NCBI RefSeq assembly: GCF_014648675.1
Contig: NZ_BMRO01000016.1
Coordinates: 62,001-126,000 of the forward strand
Length of the DNA: 64,000 nucleotides
Direction: 5' to 3'
Origin: Actinomadura livida
GTDB taxonomy: Bacteria; Actinomycetota; Actinomycetes; Streptosporangiales; Streptosporangiaceae
Numbering within the stretch: the first letter of the stretch is position 1; every line of letters begins with the position of its first letter. The notes under the pieces are model-generated. The model had not been told where the DNA came from. It saw nothing but the letters and a program-made list of their open reading frames with translations, and searched no databases. Shown here in pieces: positions 34,031-43,338 of this stretch. The position numbers and the translations under genes were made by a program.

Positions 34031-35404
34031 CTAGTGCCGGTTCCAGGGGCCGGTGACGGCGAACGTGGTGCCCGGTTCGTAGACGTTGACGTACATCGTC
34101 GTCCGGCCGCCGCCGCAGAACGTCACGCCCGCGAACTCGCCCCACTCGGGCTCGGCCTCGGTGCCGGTGTTCTGCCGGTTCCTGGCCACCGGGTACACCT
34201 CGCGGCGGCGGGTCACGCCGTACACGTGCTGCGCGCCGCCGCCGTCCTCGCACACCATCAGCCCGCCCTGCGGCGCCAGGCAGATGTTGTCGGGCGACTC
34301 GCCCGGCGTCCGCACGTCGGTGTCCGGCCCGAACACGATCACCAGGGTCAGCCGGCCGGCGCGCGGCTCGTACGACCACACCTGCCCGAAGTGGTCGGCG
34401 CCCGACCCCTCCTCCCGGCGCGCGAAGCTCGTCACGAAGTAGACGCGGTCGCCGCCCCAGTAGCAGCCCTCCAGCTTCTGCGCGTGCGTGACGCCGCCGC
34501 GCCCGAAGTCCTGGAACCGGATCGGGGTCTCCTTCGCCAGCGGATCGGGCACCCGCTTCCACCGCACGCCGTCGATCACGGTGCCGGGCTGCTGCACCGT
34601 CGAGAGGTCCGGGACGCCGGGCACGTGCATCGCCTCCAGCCGCCCGCCGGCGCGCAGGCTCCCGAACCCGCCGCGCGGCCGCCGCGGAAGGAACCGGTAG
34701 AACAGCCCGAACGGCCGCTCGAACGCGTCCTCGGTCTCGTACACGGTCCCGTCGCGCGGGTCGACGGCGATCGCCTCGTGCTGGAACCGCCCCATCGCCT
34801 CCAGCGGCTCGGGGACGGTGCGGTCCTGCCGGTACGGATCGACCTCGAAGATGAACCCGTGGTCCTTGGTGAAGTCGCCGGTGCCCGCCTTGTCCTCGTT
34901 CTCCTCGCAGGTCAGCCAGGTGTTCCACGGGGTGGGGCCGCCCGCGCAGTTCACCGCCGTCCCGGCGATGGCCACCCGCTCGGTGTGGACCCGGCCGCCG
35001 TGCCCGACCTCCAGCGCGGTGCATCCGCCGAGCGCCCCCGGGTCGTAGGTGACGCCCTCGACCGGCGGCACCCGGTGCTCGGCGTCCGGGCGGTTCTCGT
35101 GGTTGCGGACGAGCCAGGTGCGCCCCCGGCCCGGGAAGGCGGCCATGCCGTCGAAGCTGCTCGGGACCGCCCCCTCTCCCGAGCGGAGCCGCTCCCCCTC
35201 GCGGGACAGGACGGTGTACCGGAACCCGCGCGGCAGGTCCAGCACCCCCTTCGGGTCGGGCACCAGCGGCCCGTACCCCGCACGGCCGCCGGCCGCCGCG
35301 GCGGCCGCGTCACCGGCGAACAGTTCCTCGACGGCGCCGGTGAAGGCGATCCCCGCCCCCACCGCGCCCGTCCCGGCCAGGAGCCGGCGTCGGGAGACTG
35401 ACAT
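34031..35404 (-). CDS. PhoX/DUF839 family protein, Tat-exported
   Basis: A 457-residue secreted protein related to PhoX alkaline phosphatases. The N-terminus is a Tat signal (SRRRLLAGTGAVGAGIAFTG) with the twin arginine. Mature features are GFRYTVLSREGERL, WLVRNHENRP, PWNTWLTCEENED, GRFQHEAIAVDPRDGTVYETED, YRFLPRRPRGG, DNICLAPQGGLMVCEDG and the end GVTFCGGGRTTMYVNV. PhoX enzymes use Ca and Fe; the ligands sit in the conserved CEE and HE segments. Phosphatase activity is likely but unproven in this subfamily. ATG at 35404 has AGGGGAG upstream. It diverges from the MMPL transporter gene. Confidence 0.9.
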   Translation of the reverse strand: MSVSRRRLLAGTGAVGAGIAFTGAVEELFAGDAAAAAAGGRAGYGPLVPDPKGVLDLPRGFRYTVLSREGERLRSGEGAVPSSFDGMAAFPGRGRTWLVRNHENRPDAEHRVPPVEGVTYDPGALGGCTALEVGHGGRVHTERVAIAGTAVNCAGGPTPWNTWLTCEENEDKAGTGDFTKDHGFIFEVDPYRQDRTVPEPLEAMGRFQHEAIAVDPRDGTVYETEDAFERPFGLFYRFLPRRPRGGFGSLRAGGRLEAMHVPGVPDLSTVQQPGTVIDGVRWKRVPDPLAKETPIRFQDFGRGGVTHAQKLEGCYWGGDRVYFVTSFARREEGSGADHFGQVWSYEPRAGRLTLVIVFGPDTDVRTPGESPDNICLAPQGGLMVCEDGGGAQHVYGVTRRREVYPVARNRQNTGTEAEPEWGEFAGVTFCGGGRTTMYVNVYEPGTTFAVTGPWNRH

Positions 35405-35511
35405 GGCACACACTCCCCTGGGGTTGACGATCAGGTACCCCACGGCCGTTGTAACACGGGTCACACCGCCGGGATATGGCAGACCCTCACACTCCGGCCT
35501 TCGGGGCCGGT

Positions 35512-35529
35512 GTCCACCGGTCGGTGGAC
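35512..35529. promoter_or_regulatory. 18-bp perfect palindrome before the MMPL transporter gene
   Basis: GTCCACCG-GT-CGGTGGAC: 8-bp perfect arms, 60 bp upstream of the MMPL start in the divergent region shared with the PhoX gene. It looks like a dimeric repressor or response-regulator site. The regulator is unknown; the NarL-type regulator at 38976 is one candidate. Confidence 0.5.
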
Positions 35530-35588
35530 GGAAGGTTCAGCCGGTCGAGGCTCATGCGGGACGGGTGCCGGCGACCAGCCTTGATGGC

Positions 35589-37772
35589 ATGACGAACCTC
35601 CCTGTACGCATGGCCCGGTGGAGCGCCGGGCATCCCTGGCGGGCTATCGCCGGCTGGTTCCTGTTCGTGGCGCTGTGCCTCGGCGCCGGGATCTCGCTCG
35701 GCGGGAACGCCGCGACGTCCGAGGACTTCCGGATCGGCGAGGCCGGAAGGGCGGAGGCGATGGCCGCCGAGGGCGGGCTGCAGCAGAGACCCGTGGAACG
35801 GGTGCTGATCACCGCCGAACCCGGGAGCGGCGCGCTGGACCGGGCGGCGGCCGAGGAGGCCGCCGCGGACGCCGCCGCGCGGATGAGGCGGCTGCCCGAG
35901 GTCGCGTCGGTGTCCGCGCCCGTGTCCTCGGCCGACGGGACCGCCGTCCGCGTCGACGTGACCCTGAAGGGACCCGAACTCGAGGGCAGGAAGCACGTCG
36001 AGCCGCTGATCGCGCAGACCGCCGCGGTGCAGGCGGCCCACCCCGGGGTCCGGGTCGAGGAGACCGGAAGCCCGTCCATCAGCAGGGGGGTCGAGAAGCT
36101 GCGCGGTGAGGATCTGTCGCGCACGGAGATGTTCGCGCTGCCGGTCACGCTGGTCACGCTGCTGGCCGTGTTCGGGTCGGTGTCGCTGGCGGTCGTGCCG
36201 CTGCTACTGGCGCTGTCCTCGATCGCGGCGGCGGTCGGCCTGTCGATGGCGGCCTCGCACGTGTTCCCCGACGCGGGGGTCGGCACCAGCGTGATCCTGC
36301 TGATCGGTATGGCGGTCGGCGTCGACTACACCCTCTTCTACCTCAAGCGGGAACGGGAGGAACGGGCCCGGTCGGACGGACGGCTCTCCCCCCAGGCCGT
36401 GGTGGAGCTGGCGGCCGCGACGTCCGGACGGGCCGTGGTCGTGTCCGGGCTCGCGGTCGCCGTCTCGAGCGCCACGCTCTACCTCGCCGACGACGTCATC
36501 TTCTCCTCGATCGCCACCGGCGCGATCATCGTGACGCTGGTCGCCGTGGTCAGCTCCATGACCGTCCTGCCCGGCCTGCTGGTGAAGCTCGGCCAGTGGG
36601 TGGAGCGGCGCGCCGAACGCCGTGCCCGGCGCGGCAAGGCCGTCCGGGCACGCAGGTCGAGGGACGGCGGCCGGGTCACCAGGATGATGCTGCGTCCCGT
36701 CGCCCGGCGACCCGCCGTGACGCTGGTCGCCGGGGTCCTGGTCATGCTGGCGATGGCCGCGCCGCTGCTGAACCTGAATCTGACCGACATGGGGAAGGAG
36801 ACCCACCCCCGCGACATCCCGGCCATGCAGACCTATGAGCGGTTGAACGCGGCGTTCCCCGAGCTGAAGTCGATGCACCAGGTGGTCGTGCGCGCCGACG
36901 CCGGTGAGGTGGACCGGGTGGCCGGCGCCCTCCGCGACCTCGCCCGGCGCGCCGAGGACGACCCGAGGCTCGCCGGCACCGCGCAGCTGCGCACCTCGCC
37001 GGACGGACGCATCAGCCTCCTCGAACTCGCCGTGCCGCACTACGTGAGCGCGGACGAGGCGCAGTCGTCCCTGCGGACGCTCCGCGACGAGCACGTCCCG
37101 GCCACGGTCGGGAAGCTGACCGCCGAGACCGCGGTGACCGGGGACGTCGCCCGCTACGCCGACTATCCCGAGCACCAGAAGTCGAAGCTGCCGATGATCA
37201 TCGGAGCGCTGCTGCTGGCGACGTTCGTAATGACGGTGTGGGCGTTCCGGTCCGTGGCCCTCGGCGCGGTCGGCGTCGTGCTGAACCTGCTGTCGGCGGG
37301 CGCGTCCCTCGGACTGCTGACGCTGGTGTTCCAGGGGACGTGGGCGGAGGGCCTGCTCGACTTCACCTCCACCGGCTCCATCGGCTCCCGGGTGCCGCTG
37401 TTCCTGCTGGTGATCCTGTTCGGGCTGTCCATGGACTACCAGGTCTTCGTGATCAGCCGGATCCGGGAGGCCGTCCTGCGGGGCGCGCCGACCCGCGAGG
37501 CCGTGCTCGGCGGGATCGGCAGCTCGGCGGGCGTGGTGACCAGCGCCGCGTTCGTGATGGTGACGGTGTTCGGCAGCTTCGTCGCGCTCCACATCATGGA
37601 GATGAAGCAGATGGGCTTCGCCTTGGCGACGGCCGTCCTGCTGGACGCCGTCGTCATCCGGATCGTGCTCCTGCCGTCGATCATGCTGCTGCTCGGCGAG
37701 CGGAGCTGGTGGCCGTCACACCGGAGGCAGGGCACCGCGACCGCCGACACACCGCTGGAAAAAGTAGGCTGA
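35589..37772 (+). CDS. MMPL/RND family transporter
   Basis: A 727-residue membrane exporter of the MmpL type (YdfJ/ActII-3-like), probably for lipids or drugs. Helix 1 lies near GWFLFVALCLGAGISLGG, followed by an external loop and helices around VTLVTLLAVFGSVSLAVVPLL. The family motif region is VILLIGMAVGVDYTLFYLKRERE (GxxxGxDYTLF) and is repeated in the second half as LLVILFGLSMDYQVFVISRIRE. The two halves repeat, as in RND proteins. ATG at 35589 lacks a clear ribosome binding site; ATG at 35610 is an alternative. A histidine kinase and response regulator follow at once, probably controlling it. Confidence 0.9.
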   Translation: MTNLPVRMARWSAGHPWRAIAGWFLFVALCLGAGISLGGNAATSEDFRIGEAGRAEAMAAEGGLQQRPVERVLITAEPGSGALDRAAAEEAAADAAARMRRLPEVASVSAPVSSADGTAVRVDVTLKGPELEGRKHVEPLIAQTAAVQAAHPGVRVEETGSPSISRGVEKLRGEDLSRTEMFALPVTLVTLLAVFGSVSLAVVPLLLALSSIAAAVGLSMAASHVFPDAGVGTSVILLIGMAVGVDYTLFYLKREREERARSDGRLSPQAVVELAAATSGRAVVVSGLAVAVSSATLYLADDVIFSSIATGAIIVTLVAVVSSMTVLPGLLVKLGQWVERRAERRARRGKAVRARRSRDGGRVTRMMLRPVARRPAVTLVAGVLVMLAMAAPLLNLNLTDMGKETHPRDIPAMQTYERLNAAFPELKSMHQVVVRADAGEVDRVAGALRDLARRAEDDPRLAGTAQLRTSPDGRISLLELAVPHYVSADEAQSSLRTLRDEHVPATVGKLTAETAVTGDVARYADYPEHQKSKLPMIIGALLLATFVMTVWAFRSVALGAVGVVLNLLSAGASLGLLTLVFQGTWAEGLLDFTSTGSIGSRVPLFLLVILFGLSMDYQVFVISRIREAVLRGAPTREAVLGGIGSSAGVVTSAAFVMVTVFGSFVALHIMEMKQMGFALATAVLLDAVVIRIVLLPSIMLLLGERSWWPSHRRQGTATADTPLEKVG

Positions 37773-37777
37773 CCGGC

Positions 37778-38986
37778 ATGGAGCATGGGCCGCAGCAGTC
37801 CGACGAACGGCTCCAGCTCCGGGCGCTCCGCCGCTGGTACGCCGCCTTCTGGGTGCTCCTGGGACTGATCCCGCCCGCCATGGGCGTATGGGACCAGCCG
37901 GAATCGACCAGGTCCTCAACGCTGGCACTGCTGTCCGTGCTCATCCTCGGCTACCTGACCACGGGAACGTTCCCCGGGAACCCGGCGGTCCGCCGGTATG
38001 TCTTCCTGGGCCTGCTCATCGGCGGCGTCGGCGCCGTCTCCTACCTGATGGACGGCGCCGCATCCCTGCTCATCGTGTCGCTCCCGCACTTCTGGTTCTT
38101 CGCGGGAGGCCCGCGGCGCGCGGTCGCCCTCAGCGGCGCCGCCGCCGCGGCCACGGTCGCCGGCAACGCCGTCCGGTCGGCGCCGGACGGGGAGTTCGCC
38201 ACCGGCAACTCGGTCGCGGCGCTCATCGGGTACGCGGCCGGGGTGTTGTTCGGGCTGTGGATGTACCGGGTCGTGGGAGCCCGCGACGAACGTGCCCGTC
38301 TCCTCGCCGCCGACCTGGAACGCACCCAGCGGCAGCTCGCCGAGGCCCAGCGCCGGCAGGGCGCCGCCGAAGAGCGCGAACGGCTCGCCCGGGAGATCCA
38401 CGACACGCTCGCGCAGGGGTTCGCGTCCATCGTCGTCCTGGCGGAGGCGGCGCGGATCGGCCTCGGCGCCGAGCCGGGCAGGAGCGCCCGGCAGCTCATG
38501 TCGATCGAGCGGACGGCGCGGGAGAACCTCGCCGAGGCGCGCGCCCTGGTCGAGTCCGCGTCGCGGGCCGGCCCCGCGCCGCAGGGCGGCCCCCCGCCGT
38601 CCGTGGCCCGCACGTTGCGCCGCACCCTCGACCGGTTCGCCGAGGACACGGGTCTCCGCGTCGGCGCCGACCTCCCGGACGTCGAGTGCGACCAGACGAC
38701 CCGGATCGCGCTGCTGCGCTGCACCCAGGAGTCTCTCGCCAACGTCCGCAGGCACGCCGCCGCGTCCACGGTCGGCGTCGTCCTCGAAGAGCACCCGCAC
38801 GGCATCGAACTGGAGATCACCGACGACGGCCGGGGATTCGCGGTCGGGGACTCCGGCGGCTTCGGCCTGGAGGGCATGCGGCGACGCCTGGCCGAACTCG
38901 GCGGCGAGCTCACCGTCACCAGCTCCCCCGGCGACGGCACCCGCGTCCTCGCCATGATCCCCGCGAAGGCATGGCATGACCGGTGA
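37778..38986 (+). CDS. NarL-type sensor histidine kinase
   Basis: A 402-residue membrane sensor. Four to six hydrophobic helices (about residues 20-165) with little external loop are followed by a coiled-coil linker. The HisKA_3 dimerisation domain has its phospho-acceptor histidine in ERERLAREIHDTLAQGFAS. The HATPase_c domain has the N box LLRCTQESLANVRRHAAAS, then DDGRGF and GFGLEGMRRRLAELGGEL. It starts 6 bp after the MMPL gene and overlaps the response regulator by 11 bp. The short loops suggest it senses the membrane itself or a membrane-active compound (inference). Confidence 0.93.
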   Translation: MEHGPQQSDERLQLRALRRWYAAFWVLLGLIPPAMGVWDQPESTRSSTLALLSVLILGYLTTGTFPGNPAVRRYVFLGLLIGGVGAVSYLMDGAASLLIVSLPHFWFFAGGPRRAVALSGAAAAATVAGNAVRSAPDGEFATGNSVAALIGYAAGVLFGLWMYRVVGARDERARLLAADLERTQRQLAEAQRRQGAAEERERLAREIHDTLAQGFASIVVLAEAARIGLGAEPGRSARQLMSIERTARENLAEARALVESASRAGPAPQGGPPPSVARTLRRTLDRFAEDTGLRVGADLPDVECDQTTRIALLRCTQESLANVRRHAAASTVGVVLEEHPHGIELEITDDGRGFAVGDSGGFGLEGMRRRLAELGGELTVTSSPGDGTRVLAMIPAKAWHDR

Positions 38987-39617
38987 CAGGCTGAGGATCA
39001 TCGTGGTGGACGACCACACGGTCATGCGCGCGGGACTCGTCGCGCTGCTGGCCTCCGAACCCGCCATCGAGATCGTCGGTGAGGCGGGCGACGGCCGCGA
39101 GGCCATCGCCCTGGCCGCGCGCCTGCGGCCCGATGTGGCGCTGCTCGACCTGCGGATGCCCGTCCTGGACGGCGTCGCCGCCACCACCGAGATCGTCGCC
39201 GGCCCGGCCGGGACCCGCGTCCTCGTCCTCACCACCTACGACACCGACGCCGAGATCGAGCGCGCGATCGAGGCGGGCGCCATCGGCTACCTGCTCAAGG
39301 ACACCACCCGCGACGAGCTCGTCGCGGCCATCCACTCCGCCGCCCGCGGCGAGACCGTCCTCGCGCCCCGGGTCGCGGAGAGGCTCGTCGCCCGGATGCG
39401 GCGGCCCGCGCAGGTCACGCTGACCGCCCGCGAGGTGGACGTGCTGCGGGCGGTCGCCGACGGGCTGTCCAACGCCGAGATCGGCCGCCGCCTCGTCATC
39501 GCCGAGGCGACGGTCAAGACCCACCTTCTCCGCGTCTTCGCGAAACTCGACGTCAGCGACCGCACGCACGCCGTGGTCGTCGCCATGGACCGCGGCCTCC
39601 TGCGCCCTCCCCGCTGA
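38976..39617 (+). CDS. NarL/FixJ-family response regulator
   Basis: A 213-residue two-domain regulator. The receiver domain has the acidic pair in IIVVDDHTVMRAG, the phospho-acceptor Asp in VALLDLRMPVLDG, the Thr switch in VLVLTTYDTD and the Lys in YLLKDTTRDEL. The LuxR helix-turn-helix is VTLTAREVDVLRAVADGLSNAEIGRRLVIAEATVKTHLLRVFAKL. It is coupled to the kinase gene by an 11-bp overlap. Likely targets include the MMPL gene upstream (inference). Confidence 0.95.
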   Translation: MTGDRLRIIVVDDHTVMRAGLVALLASEPAIEIVGEAGDGREAIALAARLRPDVALLDLRMPVLDGVAATTEIVAGPAGTRVLVLTTYDTDAEIERAIEAGAIGYLLKDTTRDELVAAIHSAARGETVLAPRVAERLVARMRRPAQVTLTAREVDVLRAVADGLSNAEIGRRLVIAEATVKTHLLRVFAKLDVSDRTHAVVVAMDRGLLRPPR

Positions 39618-39629
39618 TCGGGGACCGCG

Positions 39630-40346
39630 CTACTCGGCGCTGGCGACCGGGAGGGAGCGCAGGCGGAAGGTGGCGAGGAACGTGGCCGCGAGCGCCACCA
39701 CGACCAGCAGCGTGACCGCCACGGGCAGCCCGACGGTCGAGGTGACCATGGACGCGTCGGTGAGCGCGTCGGCGACCGACAGGGACCACTGCTGGACGGA
39801 CGCCGACTTGGCGCCCGGCGCGAAGCTGCCGAGGAGGGTCTCCCACACCAGCGCGTACAGCAGGCCGATCGTGACGGCGTTGCGGCTCAGCACGCCGAGG
39901 GCGACGAACACCGCGCTGTAGGTGATGCCGCCGACGAGGATGCCGATCGTGAACGCGGGCGTCACCTGTGCGGTGGTCCCGACCAGGACGAGCCCCGCCA
40001 GCAGCGTCGGGACGACCGCGAAGATCGTCACCAGCACGATCGCGACGACCAGCTTGGTCACCACGATCACCTCGCGCGGGATCGGCTTGGTCAGCACGTA
40101 CATGATCTGGCCGTCGTCGATCTCCGGTGCGATGACGCCCGTCCCGGCGATCAGCGCGAGCAGCGGCAGCAGGGTCGCGAGCCCGAAGTTCTGCAGGACG
40201 TGCGCCGAGAGGTCCAGGTCGTTGTTGCCGGTCGCGCGCAGGATCACCGAGAGGACCAGCAGGAGGAGCGGCAGGCCCAGCAGGAGCAGCGCGCGCTTGC
40301 GCCCGAGCATCGCCCGGAACGTGATCATCGCGATTGTGGGGTTCAT
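39630..40346 (-). CDS. ABC transporter permease (second pair)
   Basis: A 238-residue ABC-2-type permease with six hydrophobic segments. These include LLLLGLPLLLLVLSVIL, LATLLPLLALIAGTGVIAPEI, VVAIVLVTIFAVVPTLLAGLVLV and the final VAVTLLVVVALAATFLATF. The segment GVIAPEIDDGQIMYVLTKPIPR is typical of ABC-2 exporters. It is the last gene of the four-gene operon, 4 bp after its ATPase. The substrate is unknown. Confidence 0.88.
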   Translation of the reverse strand: MNPTIAMITFRAMLGRKRALLLLGLPLLLLVLSVILRATGNNDLDLSAHVLQNFGLATLLPLLALIAGTGVIAPEIDDGQIMYVLTKPIPREVIVVTKLVVAIVLVTIFAVVPTLLAGLVLVGTTAQVTPAFTIGILVGGITYSAVFVALGVLSRNAVTIGLLYALVWETLLGSFAPGAKSASVQQWSLSVADALTDASMVTSTVGLPVAVTLLVVVALAATFLATFRLRSLPVASAE

Positions 40347-40350
40347 CGAA

Positions 40351-41319
40351 TCACCGGGCCACCAGGTAGGAGAAGACGCTTTCCAGGGACTCGTCCGACG
40401 GGGAGACCTCCCAGAGGCGCACGTCGGCGTCCCGGGAGACCCGCGGGAGCAGCCAGGTGAAGCGCTGGAAGTCGACGGCCTCGACCTGCAGCCCCTTGTC
40501 GGTGAGCTGGACGCTGCGGGCCGAGCCGTCCGCGATGACGGCGGCGGCGAGGCGGCGGTCGTCGGACGAGCGGACGAGGAACACGTGCGGCCGGTCGGTC
40601 ATCAGCCGCCGGATCTTGCGGAAGTCGCCGGACGCCGCGTGCCGGCCGGCCACGATCACCTCGATGTGGCTGGCGAGCCGCTCCACCTCCTCCAGGATGT
40701 GCGAGGAGAACAGGATGGTGCGGCCCTCCTCGGCCATCCGGCGGATGAGGTCCATGAGCTGGAGCCGCTGCCGCGGGTCCATGCCGTTGAACGGCTCGTC
40801 CAGCAGCAGGACCGGCGGGTCGTGCACCAGGGCGGACGCCATCTTGATGCGCTGCTTCATGCCCTTGGAGTAGTTGCCGATCGGGCGGCCGGCGGCGTAG
40901 TCCATCTCCACCAGGCCGATCGCGCGGCGCGCGGCGGCGGCCGGGTCGGGCAGCTTGTGGAGCTTCGCCATCGCGAGGATGAACTGCTCGCCGGTGAGGA
41001 AGTCGTACGCCGACTCCCGCTCCGGGACGAGGCCCAGCTTGCGGTAGGCGCCCGGGTTCTGCCAGATCGGCGTCCCGTCCAGCGTGACGGTGCCGGACGA
41101 CGGCGCCAGGAACCCGCCCATCATGTGGATGAGCGTCGACTTGCCGGCGCCGTTCGGGCCGAGCAGCCCGGTGACGCCCGGCCCGACCTTCATCGACACG
41201 CCGTTGACCGCCACGACGTTGCCGTACCAGCGGGAAACGTTCTCCAGAACCAGCTCGCTACTCATGTTCTCTGCGGGCGGACGACCCCCCGCACCCCCCG
41301 ATTCGCTCCGCTCAGTCAT
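40351..41319 (-). CDS. ABC transporter ATP-binding protein (second pair)
   Basis: A 322-residue ABC ATPase. Walker A is LLGPNGAGKSTLIHMMGGF, the Q-loop region LGLVPERESAYDFLTG, the signature NYSKGMKQRIKMASALV, Walker B VLLLDEPFNGMDPRQR and the H-loop ILFSSHILEEVERL. A DUF4162-like C-terminal part of about 90 residues is typical of exporter ATPases. ATG at 41319 overlaps the stop of the upstream permease (ATGA); a second ATG at 41265 would remove a Ser/Gly-rich lead of 18 residues. Confidence 0.93.
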   Translation of the reverse strand: MTERSESGGAGGRPPAENMSSELVLENVSRWYGNVVAVNGVSMKVGPGVTGLLGPNGAGKSTLIHMMGGFLAPSSGTVTLDGTPIWQNPGAYRKLGLVPERESAYDFLTGEQFILAMAKLHKLPDPAAAARRAIGLVEMDYAAGRPIGNYSKGMKQRIKMASALVHDPPVLLLDEPFNGMDPRQRLQLMDLIRRMAEEGRTILFSSHILEEVERLASHIEVIVAGRHAASGDFRKIRRLMTDRPHVFLVRSSDDRRLAAAVIADGSARSVQLTDKGLQVEAVDFQRFTWLLPRVSRDADVRLWEVSPSDESLESVFSYLVAR

Positions 41320-42194
41320 GAAAGCCCCGCCTTCCGGAAGCGACGGTAGAGAACCGCGATCGAGCCGAGGACTATGGCGACGCACAGGGCGAGCGCGACC
41401 ACGCCGCCGGTGACGCCGGGCGCGATGCCCACCGAGGACGACTCGGCGCCGAGCAGCCTGACCTGGACGATGTCCACCAGGTTGAACGGGGCGCCCAGCC
41501 CGGCCCAGCCCTGGAGGGTGAAGTTCGTCCGCTCCTCGGCGATGCCCTGGACGATCCCGACGATCGTCGTGCTGAGCATGTAGACCGCGATCACCGCGGC
41601 GACGCCGAACCCGCGCCGCGGGGTGAACGCCGCGATCACCATCCCGATCGCCGCCAGCACGAGCGCGAACAGCACGCAGCCGACCAGGCCGCCCAGGTAC
41701 TCCAGGACCTGCTTCCCGGGGTCGGGCGCCTTGGCGACCAGGCCGCCGACGTACAGCAGGGTGACGGGCACCGCCATGAGCGCGAACAGCGCGGTCGCCA
41801 GCGCGGCGCTCTTCGCCAGGACGAAGTCGAGGTGGCCGACGGGCCGCGAGAAGTACAGCGGGATGACGTGGAACCGCACCTCCCGCGAGGCCAGCACCGG
41901 CGCCTGCGTGGCCAGGAAGATCGCCACGATGACCTGCATGATGTTCGCGTAGGACGCGTACGGGATCAGCGCGTCCTCCTGGTCGGTGAACGCGAAGACC
42001 GCGACCGACCCGGCGGCGGGCAGCAGCATGATCGCCGCCAGCAGGAACGGCATGATCTTGGCCCGCGCGGGGCGGCCGAGGCCGAACGCGGCGCGCAGGT
42101 TGTGGACGTACAGCGACCGCAGCACGTAGGCGCGCCCGCTGCGGGGCCCGTCGTAGTGGCGGTAGCCGATGTCGTGGATGGTGCTGGTGCTCAT
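41316..42194 (-). CDS. ABC transporter permease (first pair)
   Basis: A 292-residue ABC-2-type permease with about six membrane helices. These include FLLAAIMLLPAAGSVAVFAF, IMQVIVAIFLATQAPVLAS, ALFALMAVPVTLLYVGGLV, VLFALVLAAIGMVIAAFTP and the last GVVALALCVAIVLGSIAVLY. The motif LASREVRFHVIPLYFSRPVGH matches the conserved cytosolic loop of this group. It overlaps both neighbouring ATPase genes by 4 bp, so the operon is tightly coupled. Confidence 0.9.
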   Translation of the reverse strand: MSTSTIHDIGYRHYDGPRSGRAYVLRSLYVHNLRAAFGLGRPARAKIMPFLLAAIMLLPAAGSVAVFAFTDQEDALIPYASYANIMQVIVAIFLATQAPVLASREVRFHVIPLYFSRPVGHLDFVLAKSAALATALFALMAVPVTLLYVGGLVAKAPDPGKQVLEYLGGLVGCVLFALVLAAIGMVIAAFTPRRGFGVAAVIAVYMLSTTIVGIVQGIAEERTNFTLQGWAGLGAPFNLVDIVQVRLLGAESSSVGIAPGVTGGVVALALCVAIVLGSIAVLYRRFRKAGLS

Positions 42195-43135
42195 CGGGAC
42201 GCCTCCTGCGGGACGCTTCCGGCCGCGCTCTCCCCCGGCGGCCCGGCGCGGAAGACCTCCTCGATGTGGTGCCGGCGCTGCTCCATCCGGATCAGCCGCA
42301 GCCCCAGCTCGGCGACGCCGTCGCGGATCAGGTCGTAGGTCGTCTCGCCGGCGATGTCGACGACGAGGAACCGGCCCTCCGGCTGGACGGACACGCCCCG
42401 GTCGAAGAGGTGGCGGCCGAGCTCGTCGCGTCCCTCGTCCACCTCGACGGTGAGGACGCCGCTGGCGGCCGTGTACGCCTCGACGGCCTGCGAGCGCAGC
42501 AGCTTCCCGCCGTCGATGATGACGACGTGGTCGCAGACCCGCTCCAGCTCGCCCAGCAGGTGCGACGTGACGAGCACGCTGATCCCGAACTCGGCGCCGA
42601 TGCGCCGGATCAGGTCGAGCATCTCGTCGCGCCCGGCGGGGTCGAGGCCGTTGGTGGGCTCGTCCAGGAACACGAGCTGCGGGTCGTGGACGAGGGCCTG
42701 CGCGAGCTTCACCCGCTGGCGCATCCCGGTGGAGTAGCCGCCGATGGGGCGGTAGCGCTCCTCGTACAGGCCGACGTGCCGGAGCGTGTCGGCGGCGCGT
42801 TCGCGGGCCGCGGTCGGGGGGAGCCCGGACATCCGGGCCATGTGCACGACGAACTCGGTCGCGGACACGTCCGGGGGCAGGCACTCGTACTCGGGCATGA
42901 ACCCGACGCGCTCCCGGATCCGCAGGCCCTCGCGCGCGATGTCGAGGCCCAGCACGGTCGCGGTGCCCGACGTGGGGGGCAGCAGCCCCAGCAGGATCTT
43001 GATGAGGGTCGACTTGCCGGCGCCGTTGGCGCCGACCAGCCCGACGACGCCCGGCTCGACGGCCACGGAGAGGTCGTCCAAGGCGGTCACCCGGGCGAAC
43101 CTCATCGTCAGGCCCTGGGTGGCGATGATCGGCAT
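42191..43135 (-). CDS. ABC transporter ATP-binding protein (first pair)
   Basis: A 314-residue ABC ATPase and first gene of the operon. Walker A is LVGANGAGKSTLIKILLGL, the Q-loop VGFMPEYECLPPDVS, the signature GYSTGMRQRVKLAQALV, Walker B LVFLDEPTNGLDPAGR and the H-loop VLVTSHLLGELERV. The C-terminal extension resembles that of the second ATPase, so the two pairs may form one heterodimeric exporter or two related ones. ATG at 43135 is chosen as the start of homology; only a weak AGG lies upstream. Confidence 0.93.
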   Translation of the reverse strand: MPIIATQGLTMRFARVTALDDLSVAVEPGVVGLVGANGAGKSTLIKILLGLLPPTSGTATVLGLDIAREGLRIRERVGFMPEYECLPPDVSATEFVVHMARMSGLPPTAARERAADTLRHVGLYEERYRPIGGYSTGMRQRVKLAQALVHDPQLVFLDEPTNGLDPAGRDEMLDLIRRIGAEFGISVLVTSHLLGELERVCDHVVIIDGGKLLRSQAVEAYTAASGVLTVEVDEGRDELGRHLFDRGVSVQPEGRFLVVDIAGETTYDLIRDGVAELGLRLIRMEQRRHHIEEVFRAGPPGESAAGSVPQEASR

Positions 43136-43338
43136 GAATATGAACCTAGCGGCTGGCCGGGCACGCCACGTCAACCTAAAGGGCGATACGGGGAAGCCTT
43201 TCGTCCGCCGCCGGATCGACCTTCGTCAGCCCTGGGTTCTACCCATGGGCGGTTCCCCCTGGGCGGGTGGCCACGGCACCGTTCCATACGGTTTGATCGG
43301 TCTCTACATACATATCCATATATGTCGGGCGGTGGGTC

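Noticed and set aside
35049..35588. 180-codon upstream extension of the MMPL frame
   Set aside because: It runs through the divergent PhoX gene and its promoter, and lacks transporter homology; ATG 35589 is used instead.
43300..43325. AT-rich imperfect palindrome as an attachment site
   Set aside because: No integrase nearby and arms are imperfect; more likely a promoter region.
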